A DNA stretch of 39,521 nucleotides from Micromonospora inaquosa. Lineage in GTDB: Bacteria; Actinomycetota; Actinomycetes; Mycobacteriales; Micromonosporaceae. The translations under genes and the position numbers were made by a program. Positions 14,444-22,029 of this stretch are shown one piece after another. Each line of letters opens with the position of its first letter. The stretch's first letter is position 1. The stretch covers positions 1 through 39,521 of the forward strand of contig NZ_QGSZ01000156.1 in assembly GCF_003857055.1 (NCBI RefSeq). The letters are read 5' to 3'. The notes below the pieces were generated by a model. The model was not told the origin of the DNA. It searched no databases and was given only the letters and a program-made list of their open reading frames with translations.

Positions 14444-16962
14444 GCGCGTCCAGTGGCGGTGCGAAGCGGGTCTCACGGGTCATAGTGGGCCGCCGGTTGG
14501 CCGATATGTCGGTGCGGTGGAAGGCCGGGCTGATCGTGCTACCGACGGTGCTGGTGGCGGTGGTGTCGGCGGGTTTCGGGTTGTGGTCCTCGGTGGGTGA
14601 GGCCCAGGCTGCCGCTGGTGCCGGGGACTTTTTCTCTGTCGGCGCGTCGGCAACCGAGGTGACGCAGCGTCTGCAGGCGGAGCGGATGGCTGCAGTGGGT
14701 CTGCTGCTGCCGGGGTCGACGGTGAAGCCTGCGGATTTCGAGCGGGCCGTGCAGGGCAGCGATGAGGCGATCTCCCGATTCCGGGTGCTGCGAGGAGAAC
14801 TCGAGAACCCGCCCGGGGGCGTGCGTGGTGTTCTGTCCCGCGCTGACGCGGGGTTGGCGGATGTGCAGGCGCAGCGGCAGCGGGTGCGCGGAGACGGCCT
14901 GGTGGCGCTGTCCGCCGTGGCGTTCGGGTACCGGATCGTCATCGCCGATCTGGGGGATCTGCTGTTGGCGGTGGCTCAGAGCGGCGTGCAGCCGCAGCTC
15001 GCCGATGAAATGCGCGCGTCCGCGGCGGTGTCGCGGGCCCGTGAGGCGGTGGGTCAGCAGCAGGTGGCGGTGTTGCAGGCGGTGGCGGCGCGGCGATTGA
15101 CTCCGGCGCTGCACGCGGAAGTCGTGGCCGCTCGTACCGGCCAGGACGAGGCGTTGCGCGAGTTCGACGCGTTGGCGCGACCGTCATGGAGGGCGCGATT
15201 GGGACGCACCTTGACTGGCGGGGACGTCCTCGCCGCGGTGCGGCTGGACGGGCTGTTGTCCGGCACCGGGGTGTATGAGCCGGTGCGGTTGCCGGGCGGG
15301 GCCGGGCAGTGGAGCCGAGTGATGACCAGTCGCGCGGATCTGTTGGCCCAGGTGCAGGCGGCGGTGAACGATGACATCGCGGCTGCCGCCGACGACCTGT
15401 GGATAGCGCAGGTGCGGGCCGCGGCGGTGCAAGCTGCGGTGCTGTTAGTGATGTTGCTGGTCGCCGCAGTAACGGCGCTCCGGGTGGCCCGGTCGCTGGT
15501 CGCGCAGCTGTCGTCGCTGGAGCAGGGCGCCCGTCGGGTCGCGGACGTGGAGCTGCCAGCCCTGGTGGCGCGGCTGCGGGCAACGTCGGATCCCGCGGCG
15601 GCGCAACGGCTGGCCGACGACACCGGACGCGTGGCGGTGCCGGTGGTTGGCGGGGACGAGGTCGGCCAGGTCGCAGGCGCTTTCAATCTAGTGCTGGACG
15701 TGGCGGTGAACGCGGCGGTGGGGGAGGCACGGGGGCGTGCCGTGGTCATCGCCATGATCACCTCCGTTGGTCGACGCGTGCAGGCCCTGACCGACCAACT
15801 ACTGGGCAGCATCGATCGTCTTGAGCGCGACGAGGAGGACCCGGACCGGTTGGCGAAGGTGTTCGCCGCAGACCAGCAGGCCACCCGGCTGCGCCGTTAT
15901 GGATCGAATCTACTGATCGTTGCCGGTGGTGGCCCCGGCCAATCGCAGCCACATCCGGTGGTGCTCGCGGACCTGGTGAACGCTGCTCTGTCGGAGACCG
16001 AAGGCTTCGCCCGGATCACGATGGAGCAGCTGGTCGAGGTCGAGGTCGACGCGCGCGCGGTCGACGCCGTGAAGTCGATCCTCGCGGAGCTGCTGGACAA
16101 CGCGACCCGGTTCTCCGCCGCGCAGGTGCGGGTCTTCGCCGGGTGGTCGGGGCATGACGTGCGGATCCTTGTCGCCGACTCCGGTCTCGGGATGATCCCG
16201 GAGCAGTTCGACCGCGCCAACGCGCTGCTGGCGAGCCCGGAGGTGGAGGTTGCGGTCACTGACCAGATGGGCTTGGTCGTGATTTCCCGGCTGGCGGCAC
16301 AGTTCGGGGTGCGGGTACGGCTGGGCGCTACCGAGCCGACCGGCGTCACCGCCGAGGTTCTGGTGCCGGCTGAGTACGTCACACGGGTGCACGTTCGGGA
16401 GATCGTCGTGCCCGGCCACATTGAACGGCCGTCCCGGCGGGCTCCCGCGCCGGCGGCTCACCCGGTCGCGGCGCCGTGGGCGGGGCCCGAGTGGACTGGT
16501 CCAACACGGCAAACCCCGGTGGTGCCGGAGCCACCATCACCCCCGCGCACGGACGTAACGATGGAACTGCCGCCCGTGCCTCGCCAGCGGGGCCCGGTGT
16601 CATTGCCGGTGGGCGCGCCGCGACCGCCGGACCCGCCGATGTTCCAGGCTATCGCGGCCCAATCGCCGTGGTTGTGGCCGTCTCGCAGCGACGAGCGTGG
16701 TTTCAGCACCGACGCCGACGCGGGCTGGCAGGCGGCGGCGTCCGCCGCCGAACCAGCAACCGATGGACGCACCACCTCCGGTCTGCCTCGACGTCGACCC
16801 CAGGCGCACGTCGTCCCGGGCGGCCTGCCGGCACAGCGGACCCCCTCGGAGCCCTCCGTGCAGATCGACCCGGCGGCGATCCGGGCGCAGGTCGCCGGCA
16901 CGATGCGCGGCCTGCGAAACGCGCCGTCAACCCCTCCCCTTTCGACAGGAGAACGCCGATGA
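14440..16962 (+). CDS. Conservon-type sensor, histidine-kinase-like ATPase (CvnA-like)
   Basis: The protein is 840 residues from the GTG at 14440, or 857 from the GTG at 14389. TM1 is at about 29-49, an extracytoplasmic helical region resembling nitrate/nitrite-sensing domains at 50-325, TM2 at about 328-349, and a HAMP-like linker follows. Near 460-495 comes the conservon dimerisation segment. Where family members usually read DHLATR, this has DQQATR (about 478), so the expected phospho-accepting His is Gln. The ATPase boxes remain: ELLDNATRF (N box, about 550) and DSGLGM (about 580), then QMGLVVISRLAAQFG. A Pro-rich tail of about 190 residues follows. In conservons the A protein signals through Roadblock and GTPase partners, encoded directly downstream. 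The 3' end overlaps the Roadblock gene as ATGA. Confidence 0.85.
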   Translation: MSASSGGAKRVSRVIVGRRLADMSVRWKAGLIVLPTVLVAVVSAGFGLWSSVGEAQAAAGAGDFFSVGASATEVTQRLQAERMAAVGLLLPGSTVKPADFERAVQGSDEAISRFRVLRGELENPPGGVRGVLSRADAGLADVQAQRQRVRGDGLVALSAVAFGYRIVIADLGDLLLAVAQSGVQPQLADEMRASAAVSRAREAVGQQQVAVLQAVAARRLTPALHAEVVAARTGQDEALREFDALARPSWRARLGRTLTGGDVLAAVRLDGLLSGTGVYEPVRLPGGAGQWSRVMTSRADLLAQVQAAVNDDIAAAADDLWIAQVRAAAVQAAVLLVMLLVAAVTALRVARSLVAQLSSLEQGARRVADVELPALVARLRATSDPAAAQRLADDTGRVAVPVVGGDEVGQVAGAFNLVLDVAVNAAVGEARGRAVVIAMITSVGRRVQALTDQLLGSIDRLERDEEDPDRLAKVFAADQQATRLRRYGSNLLIVAGGGPGQSQPHPVVLADLVNAALSETEGFARITMEQLVEVEVDARAVDAVKSILAELLDNATRFSAAQVRVFAGWSGHDVRILVADSGLGMIPEQFDRANALLASPEVEVAVTDQMGLVVISRLAAQFGVRVRLGATEPTGVTAEVLVPAEYVTRVHVREIVVPGHIERPSRRAPAPAAHPVAAPWAGPEWTGPTRQTPVVPEPPSPPRTDVTMELPPVPRQRGPVSLPVGAPRPPDPPMFQAIAAQSPWLWPSRSDERGFSTDADAGWQAAASAAEPATDGRTTSGLPRRRPQAHVVPGGLPAQRTPSEPSVQIDPAAIRAQVAGTMRGLRNAPSTPPLSTGERR

Positions 16963-17366
16963 GCCCCGCCACTACTGCCCGCAATTCGCAGCTGTCCACT
17001 GTTCTGAACAACCTGGCCAGCCAGATACCCGCAGTGGCGCACGTCGTCGCGGTATCCGGCGACGGGCTGCTGCTGGCCAGCACCGACAGTCTGGACACCG
17101 ACCGCGGCGATCAGCTCGCCGCGATCGTGTCCGGCCTTGTCAGTCTGGCGCGCGGCGCCACCGACCTGCTGCAGACGGGCGGCGTGCACTTCCAGATGCT
17201 GACGATGCGAGACGGGATCCTCGTCGTGCAGCAGGTGCCCGACGGGTCGTCACTGGCGGCGCTCGCCCGCAACGACTGCGACACGTCGCAGGTCGCCTAC
17301 GAGCTGGCCACCCTGGCGGCGCGCATCGGCGACGCGGTCAGGCCAGGGCCGCGAACGGCCGGCTGA
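16959..17366 (+). CDS. Roadblock/LC7 domain protein (CvnB-like)
   Basis: The 135-residue protein is a single Roadblock/LC7 domain: N-terminal helix LSTVLNNLASQIPAVAH, then VVAVSGDGLLLAST, the helix QLAAIVSGLVSLARGATDLL, and strands FQMLTMRDGILVVQQVPDGSSLAALA. Roadblock proteins are small dimers that bind P-loop GTPases. In conservons the B protein sits between the sensor kinase and the GTPase. The ATG at 16959 overlaps the sensor stop by 4 nt and is preceded by ACAGGAGA, so translation is well supported. The usual next conservon gene (DUF742, CvnC) is missing; the GTPase gene follows at once. Length is normal for the family. Confidence 0.9.
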   Translation: MSPATTARNSQLSTVLNNLASQIPAVAHVVAVSGDGLLLASTDSLDTDRGDQLAAIVSGLVSLARGATDLLQTGGVHFQMLTMRDGILVVQQVPDGSSLAALARNDCDTSQVAYELATLAARIGDAVRPGPRTAG

Positions 17367-17390
17367 GCCGGCGTGCGGGCGGCGAAGAGC

Positions 17391-17951
17391 ATGAGCGCGA
17401 ACTCGGGGGTGATCGGACCTGCCGCCCCGACGGTCAAGGTGCTGGTGACCGGCGGCGCGGGTGTGGGCAAGTCCTGCTTCCTTCGGGCCGCGCAGCGTGG
17501 CCGCGCAACGCTGCCCGGCCAGCCGGGCGCGGTCGGAGAGGTCGGCTACGCAACCCTGTCCTCCGGGGTCACCGTCGTCCTGCATGTGACGCCGGAGCTG
17601 CGGCGCTGGTGGTGGGTGTGGGACCACCTCGCCCTCGGCGCCACGAGCGCAGTCGTGCTGGTCGACACCACCCGGCTGCCGGTGTCCTATCCGGCGTTGG
17701 ACTACCTCGACGCCCGTGCCCTGCCGTACCTAGTCGCGATCAACCGGCCGCTCGGCGGTCCCCGCAACCGCCACGAGATTCGCGATGCCTTACGGGTGAG
17801 CGCGCAAGTGCCGGTCCTGACCTGCGACGCCACGGAACCCGCCTCCGTCCTGGCCGTTTTGCACCGCCTGGCCAGCCCTGTCATACCACCCCAGCACCAC
17901 GTACGGCCCTCGCACCATCCCCTCAGAACGGAAGGACGTCGACTCTCGTGA
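17391..17951 (+). CDS. Conservon-type small GTPase-like protein (CvnD-like) with altered switch motifs
   Basis: The protein is 186 residues from the ATG at 17391; the in-frame GTG at 17373 would add six. The P-loop is GGAGVGKS at about 21-28. The region that normally reads TPGQ in conservon GTPases is VTPEL at 66-70, so the catalytic-type Gln is Leu and the Gly is Glu. The following WWWVWDHLALGATSAVVLVDT segment is conserved. The base-specificity motif, usually N.F.G or NKxD-like, is INRPLGG (about 117-123), and CDAT (145) stands for the last G motif. It may bind nucleotide but hydrolyse slowly, or act as a degenerate partner. Its stop overlaps the GTG of the lipoprotein gene as GTGA. Confidence 0.82.
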   Translation: MSANSGVIGPAAPTVKVLVTGGAGVGKSCFLRAAQRGRATLPGQPGAVGEVGYATLSSGVTVVLHVTPELRRWWWVWDHLALGATSAVVLVDTTRLPVSYPALDYLDARALPYLVAINRPLGGPRNRHEIRDALRVSAQVPVLTCDATEPASVLAVLHRLASPVIPPQHHVRPSHHPLRTEGRRLS

Positions 17952-19303
17952 CTCCTCAACCAACCGGCCGCCAGCACCATCGCTGGCGAACGGCGATCGC
18001 CTCCATCGTTGCCACCGCCCTGCTCGCTGTCGCCGGCTGTGCCGGGTCGAGCCTCAGCGACGCGGATACCAACGCCGCCGAGATCCGCATCGGCTTGATC
18101 GTGCCCAAAACCGGCAACTACAAGGCGATCGGTGATGACCAGGCCGCCGGGTGGCGGCTGGCCCTGGACAAGCTGGGCGGCAAGCTCGGCGGCCGACCCG
18201 TGAAGGTGATCGAGGCCGACGAGGGCGACGGCAAGGCCACCGCCCTCGCGTCGGCGCGCAAGCTCATCGAGCAGGACAAAGTCCTCGCCCTCGTCGGCGG
18301 GGGGACCGCCGACACCGTGCAGACCTTGTACCCGCTGCTGAACGAGTCCAAGGTGCCGCTGATCGGCATGGGTGGGCGGCCCTCCACCATCGCCGATCCC
18401 ACCTATCTGTGGTCGACGTCGTGGCTGAGCCAGGAGACCGGCGCGTCGATCGCCGGCTACCTACGCACGACGGTCGGCAACGGCCGGGTGTGGGTGATCG
18501 GCCCGGACTACATCGGCGGCCGTGATCAGATCGGCGGCTTCGTCACCGCCTTCCGCAAGGCTGGCGGGCAGCTGGCGAACCCGGATGGAGAGCCGACCTG
18601 GACGCCGTGGGCACCGGCGCCGACGACGGAGTTCTCCCCGTACCTGACGAAGATCAAGGAGGCCAAGCCGGCGGCCGTCTACACCTTCTACGCCGGCGCA
18701 TCCGCGATCGAGTTCGTCAAGCAGTACCGCCAGTACGGCATCACCTCGCCGCTGTACGCCTCGGGCTTCCTGACCGAAGGCGCGCCACTGGCGGCGCTCG
18801 GCCCGCAGGCGAAGGGCATCTACACCGCCCTGAACTATTCGCCGACGCTGGACAACGCGGCCAACAGAGACTTCGTAAGCCGGTTCACCGCAGGTAACGA
18901 CGGGAAGCTGCCGAACGTGTACCACGTCTGCGCGTGGGACGCAGCGCTCGTGTTGGACAGGGCCATCTCGGAAGCACTCGCCGAGCCTGATGCCCCCGCG
19001 ACCACACCCGCCGGCCCCGGCACCGCATCCGACTCCAGCAGCCCTGCATCCAGCGGCAGCCCGGCTGCCAGCCGCCCGGTTGCGTCGTCTGCCGCCGCGA
19101 GTTCGGCGGCCACCGGGCTGACCTCGCAGACGCTGACGGCGGCGTTGCCGCGGGTGGGGCAGGTCGATTCGCCGCGGGGCGCCTGGCAGTTCGGGCCGAC
19201 GAACCACACCCCTGTGCAGGCGTACTACCTGCGGGAAGTGGCCCAGGACGGGCAGGTGTGGGTCAACCGCACCGTGCAGACGCTTACCACCCTCGGTTCC
19301 TGA
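17948..19303 (+). CDS. ABC transporter substrate-binding lipoprotein, branched-chain amino acid (type 1 periplasmic fold) family
   Basis: This 451-residue lipoprotein has a twin-helix signal with lipobox LAVAGC (lipid-modified Cys at about 31). The mature part follows the leucine/isoleucine/valine-binding protein fold: IRIGLIVPKTGNYKAIGDDQAAGWRLA, VIEADEGDGKATALASARKLI, VLALVGGGTADTV, VPLIGMGG, WVIGPDYIGG and AAVYTFYAGASAIEF. The ligand need not be an amino acid; the family also binds urea, amides and aromatic acids. An odd Ala/Ser/Pro-rich stretch of about 45 residues (about 346-390) interrupts the C-terminal region before LTAALPRVGQVDSPRGAWQF. The GTG start overlaps the GTPase stop by 4 nt. 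Two permeases and a fused ATPase downstream complete the importer. Confidence 0.88.
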   Translation: MTPQPTGRQHHRWRTAIASIVATALLAVAGCAGSSLSDADTNAAEIRIGLIVPKTGNYKAIGDDQAAGWRLALDKLGGKLGGRPVKVIEADEGDGKATALASARKLIEQDKVLALVGGGTADTVQTLYPLLNESKVPLIGMGGRPSTIADPTYLWSTSWLSQETGASIAGYLRTTVGNGRVWVIGPDYIGGRDQIGGFVTAFRKAGGQLANPDGEPTWTPWAPAPTTEFSPYLTKIKEAKPAAVYTFYAGASAIEFVKQYRQYGITSPLYASGFLTEGAPLAALGPQAKGIYTALNYSPTLDNAANRDFVSRFTAGNDGKLPNVYHVCAWDAALVLDRAISEALAEPDAPATTPAGPGTASDSSSPASSGSPAASRPVASSAAASSAATGLTSQTLTAALPRVGQVDSPRGAWQFGPTNHTPVQAYYLREVAQDGQVWVNRTVQTLTTLGS

Positions 19304-19323
19304 CTCCGAAAGGCATAGACACC

Positions 19324-20139
19324 ATGAGCGCGACGACGACCGGTGCGCAGGCCGGATACATGTTCGACAACGCCACCGACGAGGCCGCCAACCAGCTGCA
19401 TCACCTCGCTGAGATCCTCGACGCTGGCACTCGCCGGACCCTGTTCGAGCTTGGGGTCGGGCCAGGCTGGAAGGTCACGGACATCGGCGCCGGGGCGGGC
19501 ACGCTGACGACCTGGCTGGCCGACCAGGTCGCCCCGGACGGGCACGTCACCGCCGTGGACCTCGACCCCCGCTACATCCCCGAGGGTCCCAATGTCACCG
19601 TCCGGGCCGGCGACATCCGCGAGATGGAGCTGCCGGCGGGGTCGCAGCAGGCAATCGTCGCCCGGCTGGTGCTGATGCACCTGCCCGAGCGGGAGCAGGT
19701 CCTCGCCGACCTGACGCGCGCTCTCGCCCCGGGCGGCGCGATGGTGGTGGCGGACTGGGACTGCACCTGGCGCGACATGATCCGCCGCAGCCCCAGCCCT
19801 CGGGCCACCGAGCTGATCGAGCGGTTCCAGGACGCCCTGCTCGCCTACGGGGAGTCTCGCGGGGCGGAGATGGGCTGGGCGCAGCGGGCGCCGGAGGTGA
19901 TGCTGCGCCTCGGCCTGGTCGACGTCGACAGCCGCATCGAGTCCCGCTCCTGGCGCGGCGGCACCGGCATTTGCCGGCTGCACCACTCCAACTCGATTCA
20001 GCGTGAGGCCGAGCTGGTCGCTGCCGGCATGAGCCTTGACGACTTGGCCGAGCTGCGGGAGGTGCTGATGGACCCGCAGCTGATGCTGTCGGGCTACCTG
20101 ATGCACACCACCATCGGCCGGCGCCTCGCCCCAGCCTGA
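19324..20139 (+). CDS. Class I SAM-dependent methyltransferase (paralogue 1)
   Basis: The 271-residue protein has a Rossmann methyltransferase core: motif I VTDIGAGAGTLTTWLA at about 51-66, the acidic end of strand 2 in VTAVDLD near 82, motif IV-like QQAIVARLVLMHLPERE near 115 and LAPGGAMVVADWD near 140. The C-terminal third (SWRGGTG...LAELREVLMDPQLMLSGY) is shared with the methyltransferases at 24114 and 26862. The substrate is unknown. The ATG at 19324 has GAAAGG upstream and lies 20 bp after the substrate-binding-protein gene. It sits inside the transporter operon, between the lipoprotein and permease genes, an unusual place for a methyltransferase, suggesting it modifies the transported compound or a component of the sensor. 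Confidence 0.87.
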   Translation: MSATTTGAQAGYMFDNATDEAANQLHHLAEILDAGTRRTLFELGVGPGWKVTDIGAGAGTLTTWLADQVAPDGHVTAVDLDPRYIPEGPNVTVRAGDIREMELPAGSQQAIVARLVLMHLPEREQVLADLTRALAPGGAMVVADWDCTWRDMIRRSPSPRATELIERFQDALLAYGESRGAEMGWAQRAPEVMLRLGLVDVDSRIESRSWRGGTGICRLHHSNSIQREAELVAAGMSLDDLAELREVLMDPQLMLSGYLMHTTIGRRLAPA

Positions 20140-20167
20140 GCTGACCGACGTCTGGAAGGAGAGTGCC

Positions 20168-21046
20168 GTGGGCCTGAGTGGGCTCGTCAACCCCTACACG
20201 ATCACCGCGCTGGACGGAGTCGCGTACGGACTGCTGTTGTTCGTCATCGCGGCCGGACTCACGCTGATCTTCGGCGTGGCCGGCGTGTTCTCGATGGCCC
20301 ATGGCACCCTCTACCTCGCTGGCGCCTACATCGCCTGGCAGCTCGCTGACGGCGGCTGGGTCGGCCTCGGCCTGGCCCTCGCCGCGGCGGTCTTGATCGG
20401 CGCCGTCGGGGGAGCGGGCCTCGCCGCTGCGGTGCGACCCCTCACGGACCGGCCGCTGGACCAGGTGCTCGCCACCCTCGGGGTGGCATACATCGCCGCC
20501 GACGGATTCAGCACCGTGTTCGGCGCCGAACCTCGCTCAGTCGACCCACCCCGCGCGCTCGCCGGGTCGGTCAGCCTCGGCGACTACCAGTACCCGGTCT
20601 ACCGGCTGGGGTTCATCGCGGTCGCCGCCCTGATCGTGGTGCTGCTGATCTGGGTCGTCGAGCGTTCCCGGGCCGGAGCGGTCGTGCGGGCCGTGGTCGC
20701 CGACCCCGGCATGGCAGAGGCCACCGGACTACGCACCCGCACGGCCCGGACGGCCGTGCTGGTCGGTGGGGGAGTCCTCGCGGTCACCGCCGGCGTGCTC
20801 GGCGCCCAGGTCATCGGCCCGGCCCCCGGCGTGGACACCACGATCCTGGTCTACTCGCTGATCGTCTGCGTCGTCGGCGGCCTCGGCAGCATCCGCGGCG
20901 CCCTACTCGCCGCCCTCGGCGTCGGCCAAGTCCTCACGCTCGGCGTCGCTCTCGTCCCCGGCGCCGCAGCGTTTGTCCTTGCCGCCGCGATGCTGGTCGC
21001 GCTCACTGTCCGGCACCGTCCTGCATTTGCGGGACGGCCCGCGTGA
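20168..21046 (+). CDS. ABC transporter permease, LivH type
   Basis: The 292-residue integral membrane protein has about eight hydrophobic segments. It carries the LivH-family opening GVAYGLLLFVIAAGLTLIFGVAGVFSMAHGTLYLAGAY and the late segment VYSLIVCVVGGLGSIRGALLAALGVGQ, which includes the EAA-like coupling region. The GTG at 20168 follows AAGGAGAG at proper spacing, 28 bp after methyltransferase 1. Its stop overlaps the second permease start as GTGA. Together with the LivM-type permease it should form the membrane channel of the importer. Confidence 0.9.
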   Translation: MGLSGLVNPYTITALDGVAYGLLLFVIAAGLTLIFGVAGVFSMAHGTLYLAGAYIAWQLADGGWVGLGLALAAAVLIGAVGGAGLAAAVRPLTDRPLDQVLATLGVAYIAADGFSTVFGAEPRSVDPPRALAGSVSLGDYQYPVYRLGFIAVAALIVVLLIWVVERSRAGAVVRAVVADPGMAEATGLRTRTARTAVLVGGGVLAVTAGVLGAQVIGPAPGVDTTILVYSLIVCVVGGLGSIRGALLAALGVGQVLTLGVALVPGAAAFVLAAAMLVALTVRHRPAFAGRPA

Positions 21047-22029
21047 CCACCACCCTTACACCCGTACCCACCAGCGCAACGGCGCAACGGCGACCCGTCA
21101 GCCGGGCGGCGCGCCTGGTACCTGTCGCTTCGGGGATCGTCGCGGTGGCGGTGGCGCTGCCGTGGATGGTCAACGCCTACGTCGTCTCGCTCGCCGCCAC
21201 CGCCTTGGTCATGGCCGTGCTCGCGATGAGCGCGCAGCTGCTGGTCGGGCTGTCCGGGCAACCACCGCTGGGACAGGCCGCGTACCTCGTCGTCGGCGCG
21301 TACACCGCCGCTACCCTCGCCACGCTGACCAGTCTTGGCCCGATCCACCTGCTCGCAGCGACCGCTGCCGGTGCCGTCGCCGCGGCCGTGACCGGCCTGG
21401 TCGCGGTGCGGGTTCGGGCCACCACCTTCCTGATGGTGACGTTCGGTGTCGGTGAACTCGTGCACGCCGCCGCCGGCCAGTGGGCGCCGGGCGGCAGCGA
21501 AGGCACCCACATTCCACCGGTGGTCGCGCTGCCCGGCCTGACACCGATGGTCCGGCCCGGCTGGGTTTACCTGTACGTCCTCGCGTGCACCCTGATCACC
21601 GGCGCTGCCGTCATCGTCCTCACCCGCACTCGCTTCGCCCTGCTCCTGCGCGGCATCGCCGCCCACGAGCCCCGCGTGCAAGCCGCCGGCCACCACACCA
21701 GCCGGCTTCTGCTCGCCGCCTACACCCTCGCCGGTGCGATCGCTGGCGCGGCCGGCGCGCTGCTCGTTACGGTGACCCGCTACGTCTCGCCCGCTGACGC
21801 CGCCATGGGCGTATCCGCCCTCGCCCTCGCCGCCGCGCTGATCGGGTCCGGCAGCATGATCGGCGCCTGCGCCGCCGCGATCCTCCTCGTGGCCGCCCGC
21901 GACTGGGCCGGCGGCCTGCTCAGCGGCCACGGCAGCACCCTGCTCGGCCTGAGCTTCCTCGCCCTGGCCTACCTGCCCCGACACCGGCTGGCCGGGCTCT
22001 TCAGCCGACGCGACCGGGGGCGGACATGA
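21043..22029 (+). CDS. ABC transporter permease, LivM type
   Basis: The 328-residue integral membrane protein has roughly eight to ten helices. Family features are LVGLSGQPPLGQAAYLVVGAYTAA near 65-90, VRVRATTFLMVTFGVGELVHAAA near 125, LLRGIAAHEPRVQAAGHHTSRLLLAAYTLAGAIAGAAGALL near 205-245, and LALAAALIGSGSM near 265. The GTG start overlaps the LivH-type stop by 4 nt, and its stop overlaps the ATPase start as ATGA. It pairs with the LivH-type protein. Confidence 0.9.
   Translation: MTTTLTPVPTSATAQRRPVSRAARLVPVASGIVAVAVALPWMVNAYVVSLAATALVMAVLAMSAQLLVGLSGQPPLGQAAYLVVGAYTAATLATLTSLGPIHLLAATAAGAVAAAVTGLVAVRVRATTFLMVTFGVGELVHAAAGQWAPGGSEGTHIPPVVALPGLTPMVRPGWVYLYVLACTLITGAAVIVLTRTRFALLLRGIAAHEPRVQAAGHHTSRLLLAAYTLAGAIAGAAGALLVTVTRYVSPADAAMGVSALALAAALIGSGSMIGACAAAILLVAARDWAGGLLSGHGSTLLGLSFLALAYLPRHRLAGLFSRRDRGRT

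Noticed and set aside
16697..19303. 868-residue plus-strand open frame covering the sensor end, Roadblock and GTPase genes
   Set aside because: Only the part from 17948 (substrate-binding lipoprotein) has recognisable domains; upstream it is Arg/Pro-rich out-of-frame reading of well-supported genes.
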